DNA of 47,750 nucleotides from Acidobacteriota bacterium. Its GTDB lineage: Bacteria > Acidobacteriota > Aminicenantia > Aminicenantales > Aminicenantaceae. Positions 1-8,682 of the stretch are shown here, piece by piece. Position numbers and translations under genes: made by a program. The stretch is taken from assembly GCA_030669585.1 (NCBI GenBank), contig DAOVDI010000008.1, positions 1 through 47,750 of the forward strand. The letters run 5' to 3'. The notes under the pieces are model-generated. The model saw only the letters and a list, made by a program, of their open reading frames with translations, had not been told where the DNA came from and did no database searches. Position 1 is the stretch's first letter. Each line of letters opens with the position of its first letter.

Positions 1-807
1 TGTTCAGGTGAGAGTATGGGAGCATTTGGTTTGACAGAGCCAGGTGCAGGATCTGATGCAGGTGGAACACGTACACAAGCGCATATCCAAGACGGTAAAT
101 ACGTCGTTTCAGGTTCCAAGTGTTTTATTACCAACGGCGGCATAGCTGATCTATATGTGGTATTCGCATTGACCAACTCTGAGAAGGGCGCCCGTGGGAT
201 GAGCGCCTTTATAGTTCCCAGGGATACCCGAGGTATCTCTATAGGGAAGGAAGAAGATAAGATGGGTCATAGAGCTTCAAATACTGCAGAGGTTTTTTTC
301 GAAGATGTCAGAGTTCCAGCAGAGAACCTTATTGCAAAAGAGGGGATGGGGTTTGTTATTGCAATGAAAACTCTGGACCAGACGCGTGCCTCTGTAGGAG
401 CTGCAGGAGTCGGTGTGGCGCGGGCAGCTCTTGAACATGTGATCGATTATACCAAAACAAGAGTACAGTTCGGAAAGCCAATAGCTCTCTTTCAAAATAC
501 AGCTTTTGAGATCGCCAAGATGGCGACCAAGGTGAATGCAGCCAGACATCTGGTCTGGCATGCTGCCTGGCTTCTGGATGAAGGGAAACCCTGTGGAAAG
601 GAATCGGCCATGGCAAAATGTTTTGGCTCGGATGCCGCAATGCAGGTTTCTGTGGATGCCCTGCAGTTGTTCGGAGGATACGGTTACATGAAGGATTATC
701 CTATGGAAAAGCTTGTACGTGATGCCAAGCTTCTTCAGATCTATGAAGGGACGAACGAGGTTCAGAATTTAGTTATATCGAGAGAAGTAATAGGCCCTAT
801 TAAATAA
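1..807 (+). CDS. acyl-CoA dehydrogenase, 3' part (5' end outside window)
   Basis: This gene encodes an FAD flavoenzyme that introduces the alpha,beta double bond into acyl-CoA and passes electrons to ETF. The frame is open from base 1, so the ATG at 16 is internal and about 110-120 N-terminal residues are missing; 268 residues are present. Near the left edge lies the FAD/substrate signature GLTEPGAGSD. Further on are RASNTAEVFFEDVRVP and the C-terminal helical-domain signature RVQFGKPI. Close to the end is IYEGTNEVQ, where the Glu of YEGT is the catalytic base position of short/medium-chain enzymes. The chain length specificity cannot be told. It ends one base before the convergent exbD. The membrane Fe-S oxidoreductase at 33262-35274 is a plausible downstream electron acceptor via ETF. 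Confidence 0.95.
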   Translation, partial: CSGESMGAFGLTEPGAGSDAGGTRTQAHIQDGKYVVSGSKCFITNGGIADLYVVFALTNSEKGARGMSAFIVPRDTRGISIGKEEDKMGHRASNTAEVFFEDVRVPAENLIAKEGMGFVIAMKTLDQTRASVGAAGVGVARAALEHVIDYTKTRVQFGKPIALFQNTAFEIAKMATKVNAARHLVWHAAWLLDEGKPCGKESAMAKCFGSDAAMQVSVDALQLFGGYGYMKDYPMEKLVRDAKLLQIYEGTNEVQNLVISREVIGPIK

Positions 808-808
808 T

Positions 809-1201
809 TTATTCTTCTGTGATGTATTCGGGAATAATGCCGAGGATTTCTATTCCAGCAGATTTCGCAATATCAATCATTTCAATTACTTTAGCATAAG
901 AAACCTTGGCATAGGCACGGATAAAGATGGTTTTATCCGACCTTGCAGAATATAAACCAGACAATCTTGACTGTAATGCGTTTAAGGCAATAGGAGGATC
1001 CTGATTGATCTTTACAGTGAAGTCTTTTTGCATTGTCAAAACTATAAGACCTTGGGGAACTCCGCCTTCCTCTGAAGTCGTTTCTGGGAGTTTGACATCA
1101 ATGCCTTTCTGAACCATGGGGGTGATAACCATAAAAATGATGAGCAGAACTAACAGGACATCACATAAAGGAACGACATTGGGTTCTGCGGTTAAGCTCA
1201 T
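809..1201 (-). CDS. exbD: ExbD/TolR-family biopolymer transport protein
   Basis: This is a small inner-membrane subunit of an ExbB-ExbD or TolQ-TolR type proton-driven motor. It has 130 residues. One membrane helix follows almost directly after the start, and the conserved Asp of the family sits at its beginning (NVVPLCDVLLVLLIIFMV). A periplasmic domain follows, with the IRAYAKVSYAKVIEMIDIAKSAGI pattern typical of ExbD. The N-terminal cytoplasmic tail is short. The start ATG at 1201 has an AAGGAGG ribosome site and a good promoter at 1237-1266. No exbB/tolQ or tonB lies next to it, so it is an orphan here. It could energise the TonB-receptor-like protein at 35286-38069, but that is inference only. 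Confidence 0.9.
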   Translation of the reverse strand: MSLTAEPNVVPLCDVLLVLLIIFMVITPMVQKGIDVKLPETTSEEGGVPQGLIVLTMQKDFTVKINQDPPIALNALQSRLSGLYSARSDKTIFIRAYAKVSYAKVIEMIDIAKSAGIEILGIIPEYITEE

Positions 1202-1236
1202 ACTGGCCTCCTTAAAATTGTCGGAATCAAGAAAAT

Positions 1237-1266
1237 ATTCTATGACAAACCCTTTTCACTTGTCAA
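1237..1266 (-). promoter_or_regulatory. sigma-70-like promoter of exbD
   Basis: On the minus strand, TTGACA (1266-1261) is followed by an 18-bp spacer and TAGAAT (1242-1237), 36 bp upstream of the exbD start. Confidence 0.55.
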
Positions 1267-1274
1267 TGTGAAAG

Positions 1275-1303
1275 TTGATTTTTTTCCACGAGGCATTTAT
1301 ATT
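1275..1303 (+). promoter_or_regulatory. sigma-70-like promoter of the TIGR04076-like gene
   Basis: TTGATT (1275-1280), a 17-bp spacer and TATATT (1298-1303) are followed by AAAGGAGGA at 1314-1322 and the start codon. It lies back to back with the exbD promoter. The TTG at 1275 reads in frame with the gene but is better explained as the -35 box. Confidence 0.45.
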
Positions 1304-1328
1304 GAAAGAGATGAAAGGAGGATCCATG

Positions 1329-1595
1329 ATGGATTTAAAAGTTGAGGTCACTGAGATCAGGGAGCGCTGCGGAGCAAAGCACAAGGTCGGAGATGTTTTT
1401 TACATTCGGGGGCAGGGGACCATTGAAATTCCGGATGGGAAAAAACTCTGTGTATATGCCTTAAACAGCCTGTTTCCTTTTTTAGTAACAAAACAAAGAG
1501 AGGACGAGCTTTCCAATGATGATTGGGTAGCTGAAACAGAATATCTTTATTGTCCTGATCCTAAAGGGGTCACGTTTAAAATAACCGCCGTATAA
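1329..1595 (+). CDS. TIGR04076-like small conserved protein
   Basis: The product is an 88-residue soluble protein of unknown function. The pattern resembles the TIGR04076 family: a C-x-x-K/G-H-KVGD motif near residue 12-20, a short central segment around VYALNSLFPFL, and a Cys near the end (YCPDPKGVTFKI). No membrane segment or signal peptide is visible. I chose the ATG at 1329 because AAAGGAGGA (1314-1322) lies 6 bp upstream; 1326 is also ATG, but its spacing is only 3 bp. A longer frame back to 1275 would run through the promoter. It is transcribed divergently from exbD with no operon partner. No function can be given. Confidence 0.75.
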   Translation: MDLKVEVTEIRERCGAKHKVGDVFYIRGQGTIEIPDGKKLCVYALNSLFPFLVTKQREDELSNDDWVAETEYLYCPDPKGVTFKITAV

Positions 1596-1740
1596 TACCG
1601 TTATTCCGCTTGTCTCGTTCATCTCGTTTCAATTTCCAGCACGAAAAGGTGAACAGTGAAAGAGTGAAAAGATAGAAAAAGAGGATTCAAGGATTCGAGT
1701 GAAAAGAAAAGATATAAGAATTTATTGGGTTCGTGAAGTA

Positions 1741-3399
1741 TTATTCTTTTTTATTGAGATTGAAAAGGATCGTTCTGGCATCATAAACAATGATCAGGGC
1801 CAGGAAAATCAATAGAGTGCAGATACCCCCAAGAACGAATTTCGATGATTTGATAAAATGATAACCCTGATAGAAAAGGGCTGCGAGGGTTGTCAACAGC
1901 ATAAAGTACGCAGGATAGAGAGTATATTTTATTGGTTTTTTTATCCCAACAAGATAAGAGGTTACAACGATCAATGCAAGTGCCGCTACCAGTTGATTAG
2001 CTGCACCGAAAACCGGCCATATGGCTTTGTAACCCCCTGTTGCGCCTAGAGCGGAAGCAAAGACCAGGATGAAAAAAGATGCAATCCAGCGGTTTTTAAA
2101 AAGTAAGATTTTTTTCCCTAGAAGCTCGGATGTGATCAATCGCCCCAATCTGGTGCTTGTATCCAGCGTTGTTAACACAAAAGCATTCAACATCACCATT
2201 CCAAAAAAAGCCCCCAAAACCGGAGTGATGACTGGGAGAGAGGATGCAATTTCTCCATACCCGTTAGCAAAGGCTTTGATCGGGTCATCCAGCTTCAAGA
2301 TCAGATAATGATATCCAAGAGGATTTGCTGTTTTGGAGGGATCCCAGATGAGCACACCTGCAGCAATAAAGATCACAAGTCCGGCAAGAGCTGCCTCAAG
2401 AACCATAGCTCCGTATCCGATCAGTCTTCCGCTGCTTTCATTGGGAAGTTGTTTAGCGGTCGTTCCTCCGGCTACAATGGAGTGGAATCCGGATATAGCG
2501 CCGCAAGCGATAATTACAAACAGCATGGGCCAGAGCGGTCCTCCTCTACTGGAAAAGGAAACAAATGCAGGCGCATGAATAGGTGGATGGGTCAGGATCA
2601 GGCCGATATAGCCTATTAAAAGGCCAAAAAAAAGGATCCAGGTGCTGATATAATCCCTGGGCTGCAATAAAAACCAGACTGGAAGAGAGGATGCAAAAAA
2701 GCTGTAGATGATCAAAGTGAAAAACCAGACTGTTTGTGCGGGAATTCCAAGAACATAGGAAGGAAGTTCTATGGGGCAAGCTTTGCCCAGATAGATCAGG
2801 AGAAAAAGAAGGATCAAAACAGCTCCTGTTCCGATCATAATATTCATTCCTCTTCGGTAGATAAGCCAACCGAAAAGCATTGCCATGATGATCAATCCAA
2901 AGGTTGGTATCACAATCTCAGGTTGATTGACAAGAGTTTTAGAGGCAACAACAGCAAAAACAGCGATGACAAGGGAAAGAGCGAGCCACAAAAATATCGA
3001 AAAAATGACTTTTGTCCTTTGCCCCAGGGTTTTTTCCGAAACATCGGCCAGGGAATGTCCTTTGTTTTGAACCGATGTCATCAGGGAGGTGAAGTCGTGG
3101 ACAGCGCCAATAAAAACACTGCCCAGAGCGATCCACAACAATGCTCCCAGCCAGCCGAAATATAACACTCCTAACAAAGGGCCTAGGATAGGCCCAGCTC
3201 CGGCTATGGATGAGAAATGATGTCCGAACAGCATGAGCTTTTTAGCCGGAGAGTAATCAATGCCGTCTTGAAGCTTATGGGCGGGTGTGATGCGGCTGTT
3301 ATCGATCCCAATGACTTTTTTTGCAATGAAACGGCCATAAATTGCGTAACCGGCAATAAGCCAGGCGATTAATATTGCGGCAATGATCAGTATACTCAT
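1741..3399 (-). CDS. cstA: CstA-family peptide/carbon-starvation transporter
   Basis: This is an integral inner-membrane protein of 552 residues made almost entirely of hydrophobic helices. CstA-family members take up peptides or pyruvate. The family signatures are visible: DGIDYSPAKKLMLFGHHFSSIAGAGPILGP near residues 45-75, GAVHDF around 100, GFHSIVAGGTTAKQL near 305, and LDTSTRLGRL near 415. It matches the shorter CstA type rather than the roughly 700-residue E. coli form. The start codon at 3399 lies 39 bp downstream of the stop of the OPT transporter on the same strand. The two are therefore probably co-transcribed, which supports peptide as the substrate. No 3' terminator is visible. Confidence 0.93.
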   Translation of the reverse strand: MSILIIAAILIAWLIAGYAIYGRFIAKKVIGIDNSRITPAHKLQDGIDYSPAKKLMLFGHHFSSIAGAGPILGPLLGVLYFGWLGALLWIALGSVFIGAVHDFTSLMTSVQNKGHSLADVSEKTLGQRTKVIFSIFLWLALSLVIAVFAVVASKTLVNQPEIVIPTFGLIIMAMLFGWLIYRRGMNIMIGTGAVLILLFLLIYLGKACPIELPSYVLGIPAQTVWFFTLIIYSFFASSLPVWFLLQPRDYISTWILFFGLLIGYIGLILTHPPIHAPAFVSFSSRGGPLWPMLFVIIACGAISGFHSIVAGGTTAKQLPNESSGRLIGYGAMVLEAALAGLVIFIAAGVLIWDPSKTANPLGYHYLILKLDDPIKAFANGYGEIASSLPVITPVLGAFFGMVMLNAFVLTTLDTSTRLGRLITSELLGKKILLFKNRWIASFFILVFASALGATGGYKAIWPVFGAANQLVAALALIVVTSYLVGIKKPIKYTLYPAYFMLLTTLAALFYQGYHFIKSSKFVLGGICTLLIFLALIIVYDARTILFNLNKKE

Positions 3400-3438
3400 T
3401 GATCCTCCATTTATTCTGTGTTGATCTAGATATGAAGG

Positions 3439-5343
3439 TTAATCTTTAGACTTAAAAAGAAGATATCCGACAAGGAGCAGGAACGCGGCAAGAGAGATAT
3501 AATCTCCCAGATTTCCCGGCCAGTGAAGGCCTATACCTTCGGGTTTTTTGCTCAAGACAAAAGCATACAGAGCGATAAGAACACCCCCGATACCTTCACC
3601 TGCAATAAATCCGGAGCCGAGAAGGACCCCTTTTTCACTCTTTTTTTTCTTTTTTTCTTCATCACCCTTGTTTCGGCTGTCGATAAACATCCTGACAAGC
3701 CCTCCAACATAGATCGGCGTCATTGTTGAAAGGGGAAGATACATGCCTACGGCAAAGGGCAGGGAAGGGATTCTCAGTAGTTCAATAACAATGGCAAAAG
3801 CTCCTCCGGCGAGAACTAAGCCCCATGGAAGATCTCCCCCGAGTACTCCTTCGATAACGGTTTTCATCAGGGTAGCTTGTGGAGCGGCCAGCGCTTCTGT
3901 TCCGAACCCGAACGCTTTTCCCAAAAGCCAGACTGCTCCGGCCACTGCAAATGCGGCGGTAATGACTCCAATGAGTTCAGACACCTGCTGCCTTTTTGGA
4001 GTGGCCCCGATGATATATCCGGCTTTCAGATCCTGAGATATATCTCCGGCAATGGATGCTGCGACACAGACAATTGTTCCTATTGTTAATGCCGCTGCCA
4101 TTCCTGTGATGTCTGTCCATCCCATAGCCAAGAAAAGAAGGCTTGTGCCAAGCAGTGTGACGATCGTCATGCCTGATGTGGGGTTTGATGAAACTCCTAC
4201 CATGCCCACGATCCTGGAAGATACCGTGGCGAAAATAAACCCAAAAAACACTATGCATAGTGCTGCGACGGCACGAATATACAAGGAAGTATCAAAGCCG
4301 ATGAGTTTTGGGGAAAAAATGATCGCGCTTGCCACAACAAGAACTCCGGCTCCTATTACAGTAAAAGGAAGATCCCTTTGGGTTCTTTTTGTTTTTACAT
4401 GGGTTCCATTTTTTTTGAGGCTGAGGTCTTTTATTCCCATTTTCAGAGATCGATACATGGTGGGAATGGATTTAATGATCGTGATAATCCCAGCGAACGC
4501 GACGGCACCGGCGCCGAAAAAACGGATATAATTTTGCCATATTTCTTTAGCTGTCATTTCGGCAATACTCAAGTCCGAAGCAGGAAGCAGAGGGCTCTGA
4601 AGATGTTCACCCACATAGGCAATAAGAGGGATTATCCCCAACCAGGAGAGCAGCCCGCCAGCAACCATGATAGCAGCGATACGTGGGCCAAGGATGAACC
4701 CAACGCCAAGCAGTGCGGGTGTGGGTTCCATTCCGAGTTCCGCCTTCTTAAGCGCAGGGATTTTAAGTTTGATCTTTTCTGGCCAGAGATGCAGAAATGC
4801 GAGCATGATCTTGTAAACAAATCCGATGACAAGTCCGAGAATGACATTTATAGCTTTTCCGCCTCCTTCTTCAGCCGCCATGAGTACGGATGCAGCAGCA
4901 GTGCCTTCCGGATAGGGAAGTTCTTTATGTTTTTCGACAATAAGCGGCTTGCGGAGAGGGATCATAAAAAGAACTCCGATAATGCCTCCCAGCATAGCAA
5001 GCATTCCGATCTTGATCAGACTGGGATTAAAACCCCACATGAAAAGGGCGGGGATGGTGAAGATAATGCCGGATGCGAGAGAGGAACTGGCAGAACCGGT
5101 TGTCTGAGCGATATTAGCTTCAAGTAAGGAGCTTTTTCCGATAATAGGGGTTAAGACTTTAAATGCAGCGACTGAAATAACGGCCAGAGGAATGGCTGTG
5201 GATATGGTTAGACCAACACGCAGTCCCAGATAAGCATTGGCCGAACCGAAGATAATGCCGAAAATGGCACCCATGACTACTGAACGAATGCTGATGTCTC
5301 GTAAAGGTGTGTCGTCGGGAATATAAGGGCGTGAGTCATTCAT
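3439..5343 (-). CDS. OPT-family oligopeptide transporter
   Basis: This is a proton-coupled inner-membrane transporter of the OPT superfamily, which imports oligopeptides or metal-chelate peptides. It has 634 residues and many membrane helices. Conserved stretches include FGSANAYLGLRVGLTIS near the N terminus, LPYPEGTAAASVL around residue 140, and PFAVGMYLPLSTMTPI near 535. A charged loop rich in Lys/Glu (RNKGDEEKKKKKSEKG) lies near residue 560. The ATG at 5343 was chosen because GGGAGAGGA sits just upstream; the frame stays open 14 codons further but lacks a ribosome site. CstA follows 39 bp downstream, forming a peptide-uptake pair. Confidence 0.93.
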   Translation of the reverse strand: MNDSRPYIPDDTPLRDISIRSVVMGAIFGIIFGSANAYLGLRVGLTISTAIPLAVISVAAFKVLTPIIGKSSLLEANIAQTTGSASSSLASGIIFTIPALFMWGFNPSLIKIGMLAMLGGIIGVLFMIPLRKPLIVEKHKELPYPEGTAAASVLMAAEEGGGKAINVILGLVIGFVYKIMLAFLHLWPEKIKLKIPALKKAELGMEPTPALLGVGFILGPRIAAIMVAGGLLSWLGIIPLIAYVGEHLQSPLLPASDLSIAEMTAKEIWQNYIRFFGAGAVAFAGIITIIKSIPTMYRSLKMGIKDLSLKKNGTHVKTKRTQRDLPFTVIGAGVLVVASAIIFSPKLIGFDTSLYIRAVAALCIVFFGFIFATVSSRIVGMVGVSSNPTSGMTIVTLLGTSLLFLAMGWTDITGMAAALTIGTIVCVAASIAGDISQDLKAGYIIGATPKRQQVSELIGVITAAFAVAGAVWLLGKAFGFGTEALAAPQATLMKTVIEGVLGGDLPWGLVLAGGAFAIVIELLRIPSLPFAVGMYLPLSTMTPIYVGGLVRMFIDSRNKGDEEKKKKKSEKGVLLGSGFIAGEGIGGVLIALYAFVLSKKPEGIGLHWPGNLGDYISLAAFLLLVGYLLFKSKD

Positions 5344-5432
5344 GGTTTGTCCTCTCCCTGCAAATTTTCCTTTGCAGTCTAACACAGAGGTTTCTGTTTT
5401 TCCAAATAAAAAAGGAGGAGTCGAAAGATTTG

Positions 5433-6479
5433 TTATGACTGTTTGAGGAGAAGGCGGTGGACGGTATCTTCCCAGGTGATTTTGGACATGAATTCGAAAC
5501 CGTGTTTGCCCATTTTTTCTGCTTTAGAGCGATCTTCTGCCAGTGAATCAAATTTTTCAGCGATTTTATGTGGGTCTGAAGAGACAATGAATCCCGAAAT
5601 ACCGTCTTGAACAAGTTCTGACGGTCCGCCGCTGTCTTTTGTTGTGATAACTGCCTTGCGGCTGGTAAAGGCTTCCCCGGTGACAAAGCCGTAATCCTCT
5701 CTGAGGGGGGCAAAAAAAACAGCTCGGCAGCGGGCAAAATGGTTTAACACTGTTTTTTCATCTGTTCGTCCAAGGAGAATAACTCTTTTTTCTAAGTTAT
5801 TATCAAAGATCATATTTTTTAGCGCCTGTTCCTCCGGGCCTTCTCCGATGATATAAGCTTTAAGTATTTTGTTTTTAACATATTTGAAGGCTTCGACCAA
5901 AAGGTTAAGCCTTTTTAATTTCTGAAGCCGTGAGACAGCAAAAATAAAATCCTCATATCCTTCTGTATAGTATGCTCGTTGAGGTGGTGGCGGATAAAGC
6001 ACTTTGCTGGGGATTTTTCCCCAGCGTAAAAGCCTTTCCTGGATGGTTTGAGATTGTGCAAAAACTTTGTTCACATTATGTTTGAGAAGATGAGCATCAA
6101 GTTTATGGATCATGCTCCGTCTGAAAGTTTCTTTGATTTTCCCTTTCCAGCTCAATTGGGAATACAACATATCCCATAGGTCATAATATTCTCTAAGTCT
6201 GTGGTTGAGCCAGGAAACATGCGCTGGGTGGCGGACAGCAAAGCTTGGGAACCTGAGAGATATAACTTGCTGGATCTTACGTCCGAACCCGTCTTCAGTG
6301 AGATCATAAAACCTGTTGGCCAGATAGGCTCTAAGCTGATGTCCGAATCGGTTTTGGGGCGTAAGAACGATATCCGCCTCGTGGCCGGATTCCTGGAGGG
6401 CTAGTTTCAAACATTGGGCGATGGTCAGATGTCCTCCAGTTACAAAGGGAACATCCGAAGTAACAACAGCAACTCTCAT
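5433..6479 (-). CDS. family-4-like glycosyltransferase (GT-B fold)
   Basis: The product is a 348-residue cytoplasmic glycosyltransferase with two Rossmann-like domains. The N-terminal half begins MRVAVVTSDVPFVTGG, the usual acceptor-domain opening. The C-terminal half has the Glycos_transf_1 signatures GEGPEEQALKNM and PLREDYGFVTGEAF. In the latter, two Glu separated by seven residues form the EX7E nucleotide-sugar motif, and SGGPSELVQDGISGFI follows. Donor and acceptor are unknown. It starts 32 bp after the ACT-domain gene and probably shares its promoter. No other polysaccharide gene is adjacent; the rhamnose-pathway gene at 8683 is the nearest sugar gene. Confidence 0.9.
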   Translation of the reverse strand: MRVAVVTSDVPFVTGGHLTIAQCLKLALQESGHEADIVLTPQNRFGHQLRAYLANRFYDLTEDGFGRKIQQVISLRFPSFAVRHPAHVSWLNHRLREYYDLWDMLYSQLSWKGKIKETFRRSMIHKLDAHLLKHNVNKVFAQSQTIQERLLRWGKIPSKVLYPPPPQRAYYTEGYEDFIFAVSRLQKLKRLNLLVEAFKYVKNKILKAYIIGEGPEEQALKNMIFDNNLEKRVILLGRTDEKTVLNHFARCRAVFFAPLREDYGFVTGEAFTSRKAVITTKDSGGPSELVQDGISGFIVSSDPHKIAEKFDSLAEDRSKAEKMGKHGFEFMSKITWEDTVHRLLLKQS

Positions 6480-6511
6480 TTCTTCTCTTTTTCCATTTCA
6501 GGAAAATAAGG

Positions 6512-6907
6512 TTAGCTTAGTGTTTCCAGAGCGATTTTATTATTGGTGGTTTTGATGACGAATAGAACTTTTCCTAGACCTGGAGAAGTACTTAAACAGT
6601 AATCCACATCAATAACAGCATTTCCCAGGAGGGCTCCGATCTCAGCTCCAGATCCGACCCTGTCATGTATCAAGACTGTTACAACCTCTTCAGAATGGAC
6701 TTGATATCCAAGAGTTTTCATTGCCTTTTCAGCTTTTTTGTTGTCTGAGGTCAGAAGTATAAAAATGCCTTTATCTTTATCGGAATAAGCATGTAAACCT
6801 TTTAGATTGATCCCGGCATTTGCAAGTGTGCTCAATACCCGTCCAAGGATTCCGGGTTCATTGGGAGTTGTTACATGAAGAATTGTTTCCAAGTTTACAT
6901 TATGCAC
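6512..6907 (-). CDS. ACT-domain protein
   Basis: This is a small regulatory-type protein of 131 residues. The N-terminal 75 residues form an ACT domain (LHVTTPNEPGILGRVLSTLANAGINLKGL), the fold that binds amino acids in allosteric enzymes. The second half is a degenerate repeat of unclear role. The start is GTG at 6907: an AGGAG lies 8 bp upstream, and a promoter with an extended -10 lies at 6927-6956. A glycosyltransferase follows 32 bp downstream. The ligand and target are unknown. Confidence 0.8.
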   Translation of the reverse strand: MHNVNLETILHVTTPNEPGILGRVLSTLANAGINLKGLHAYSDKDKGIFILLTSDNKKAEKAMKTLGYQVHSEEVVTVLIHDRVGSGAEIGALLGNAVIDVDYCLSTSPGLGKVLFVIKTTNNKIALETLS

Positions 6908-6926
6908 TATGTATCTCCTCTAATAA

Positions 6927-6956
6927 ATTATACCAGAACAAGCCCTATAAAAACAA
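6927..6956 (-). promoter_or_regulatory. extended -10 promoter of the ACT-domain gene
   Basis: On the minus strand, TTGTTT (6956-6951), an 18-bp spacer and a perfect TATAAT (6932-6927) preceded by TGG (an extended -10 TGn) lie about 20 bp before the GTG start. Confidence 0.5.
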
Positions 6957-7058
6957 AAAAAATCAATAATCAATTCAAAAAAAGGATTCACGCCTGAAAT
7001 ATGCAGTTGTGAAAAATTTTCTTTGCAGATGAATGAATCATGAGAATAGTTTTTTTTC

Positions 7059-7087
7059 TTGACAATAAAAAATTTAGTATTAATAAT
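7059..7087 (+). promoter_or_regulatory. sigma-70-like promoter of the PKD/beta-barrel gene
   Basis: A perfect TTGACA (7059-7064), a 17-bp AT-rich spacer and AATAAT (7082-7087) precede the ATG at 7141. Confidence 0.55.
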
Positions 7088-7140
7088 TAGTTTATGTGAT
7101 AAGTCTATATTATGAATTCCAAGAAGGAAAGGAGAAGATT

Positions 7141-8601
7141 ATGAAAAATAAAAGAGTTATATTTGTCGTTATCGGTGTGCTGATTATATTTGCGATCAGT
7201 TCTTATGCTGAAACGAAAAAAATTAAGGAATTAGGACATTACACCCTTGTTCGGATCAAAGGACAGGTTCCATCCTCAGATGTGATGAAGGTACTGGTTG
7301 ATAAATATGCAGGCGACATCAAATATGGTTTTGATAAAGCCGGTTACAGTGATCTGTTTATTCCCTTTATGGAGCAGATCAAAAAAGCCAATTTTGTTGA
7401 AAAAGATCTTCCTGTTGGAACGCATTTTATGTGGATGCTTTTCCGTTCGGCAGGCAGAGTGAAACTGGTGGAAGACCTGGAATGGGCTGGAAAAGCGCCA
7501 TTACCGGTATTTTCTTTCATCCTTAATAAAGATTACAAAAACTACGAGATTATTATGCCGAGGCCCTGCGGGAATATTTCTCTGATGAATATTGAAGAAG
7601 TTATTCCTGATGCTATTTGCGATATAAAAGTGACTCCGGTTAAAGCTAATATCAATGATCCTATTACCGTAGACATGAGCGGAAGTCAGCATGCCAAATC
7701 AATGCAGGTTGAGGTCTTTAATGCAGATGAAGTCAAGGTAGACTCCAAATCTTTGACACCGGATTCACCTATATGGCAGACAAAATTTGATAAATGTGGA
7801 GAATATACATTTAAGGCCACTGCTTTTAATATCGAAGATAAGCCCTCGGTCAATGCATGTGATGCGAAGACATATATCAATTGTCCTCCTTTGTGCAAGA
7901 TCTGGACATCATGTCTCCCGTGTTTAGATTATGTAGGAAAGCCGATCACTATTGATGCCAACAACTCTACAGACCCGGATGGGAAGATCGCTAAAGTTGA
8001 CTTTGAGATAACTGATGTTGCGGGAAGTATTGTTGATACATTTTCCGATACAACAGAGCCTTTTACATGGGAGAAGATCTTTAATAAAGCTGGCATTTAT
8101 ACCATATCAGCGGTCGTCACTGATGATTTTGGCGCAATGTCCGATCCTTGTACTCCCCTTGAGGTCGAGGTTACTGAAAAGAGATTTTTCTTCCTGGTAG
8201 AGGCTGGCCCCATGTTCTCCAAAGGAACATTCACACTATATGGATTCGTGAGAGCGGGTATGTTTTATAAAATAGTTCCAAATACTTTCAGTTTGGCCAT
8301 TACAGCCGGCCCGGCGTTTCCTTTTGCCAATACCCATTCGTTCAAAACCTACTTCACTGTCAACGGTCTGTTGAACTTCCATGCGGATCGCATCTTTATC
8401 GGCGCTGGTGCCGGTTATACGAGCAAAGATCAGGATTCAAGAGAGTCTGGAATAGACTTGATAGGTCAGATTGGGGTCGACATTTTCGGCAGTTACAAAA
8501 CAACCGGATCCATCTTTGCCGAAGGACGAATTCCTCTGGGAAGTAACCGTCCATCAAAGGATTTGTTAAAGCTCGGTCTTGGTTTCAGAATGTTGTTTTA
8601 A
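7141..8601 (+). CDS. exported protein with two PKD-like domains and a C-terminal beta-barrel
   Basis: This 486-residue protein is probably in the outer membrane. Residues 1-23 are a classical signal peptide (MKNKR, hydrophobic core, SSYA). Residues about 24-150 are an unrecognised N-terminal domain. Two Ig/PKD-like modules follow, about 160-255 and 258-356; the second carries the PKD-type DANNSTDPDGKI and the ending FNKAGIYTISAVVTDDFG. Both modules have several Cys. From 357 to the end, alternating aromatic/small residues and a terminal Phe (GFRMLF) suggest an eight-strand barrel. AAGGAAAGGAG upstream fixes the start at 7141. The gene is monocistronic: it has its own promoter and a strong terminator at 8631. 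The function is unknown. A structural or adhesion role is possible; it is not obviously OmpA, since no peptidoglycan-binding motif is seen. Confidence 0.8.
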   Translation: MKNKRVIFVVIGVLIIFAISSYAETKKIKELGHYTLVRIKGQVPSSDVMKVLVDKYAGDIKYGFDKAGYSDLFIPFMEQIKKANFVEKDLPVGTHFMWMLFRSAGRVKLVEDLEWAGKAPLPVFSFILNKDYKNYEIIMPRPCGNISLMNIEEVIPDAICDIKVTPVKANINDPITVDMSGSQHAKSMQVEVFNADEVKVDSKSLTPDSPIWQTKFDKCGEYTFKATAFNIEDKPSVNACDAKTYINCPPLCKIWTSCLPCLDYVGKPITIDANNSTDPDGKIAKVDFEITDVAGSIVDTFSDTTEPFTWEKIFNKAGIYTISAVVTDDFGAMSDPCTPLEVEVTEKRFFFLVEAGPMFSKGTFTLYGFVRAGMFYKIVPNTFSLAITAGPAFPFANTHSFKTYFTVNGLLNFHADRIFIGAGAGYTSKDQDSRESGIDLIGQIGVDIFGSYKTTGSIFAEGRIPLGSNRPSKDLLKLGLGFRMLF

Positions 8602-8630
8602 TTCGAATCTGAATCTGAGTTAAAATAAAA

Positions 8631-8659
8631 AGGCCAGGGTTTTTCCCTGGCCTTTTTTT
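8631..8659 (+). terminator. intrinsic terminator after the PKD/beta-barrel gene
   Basis: A 9-bp perfect stem (AGGCCAGGG / CCCTGGCCT) with a five-T loop is followed by six further T. It lies 29 bp after the stop codon at 8601. Confidence 0.9.
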
Positions 8660-8682
8660 CAGAAGGAAAAATCAATCATATC

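Noticed and set aside
4378-5127. A 249-codon plus-strand frame opposite the OPT transporter
   Set aside because: It is antisense to a gene with clear family motifs; its composition is that of a shadow frame and it has no ribosome site.
7028-7052. A second Fur-like site before the PKD gene
   Set aside because: The sequence has GAATCATGAGAAT-like words but no inverted symmetry and a poor match to the consensus.
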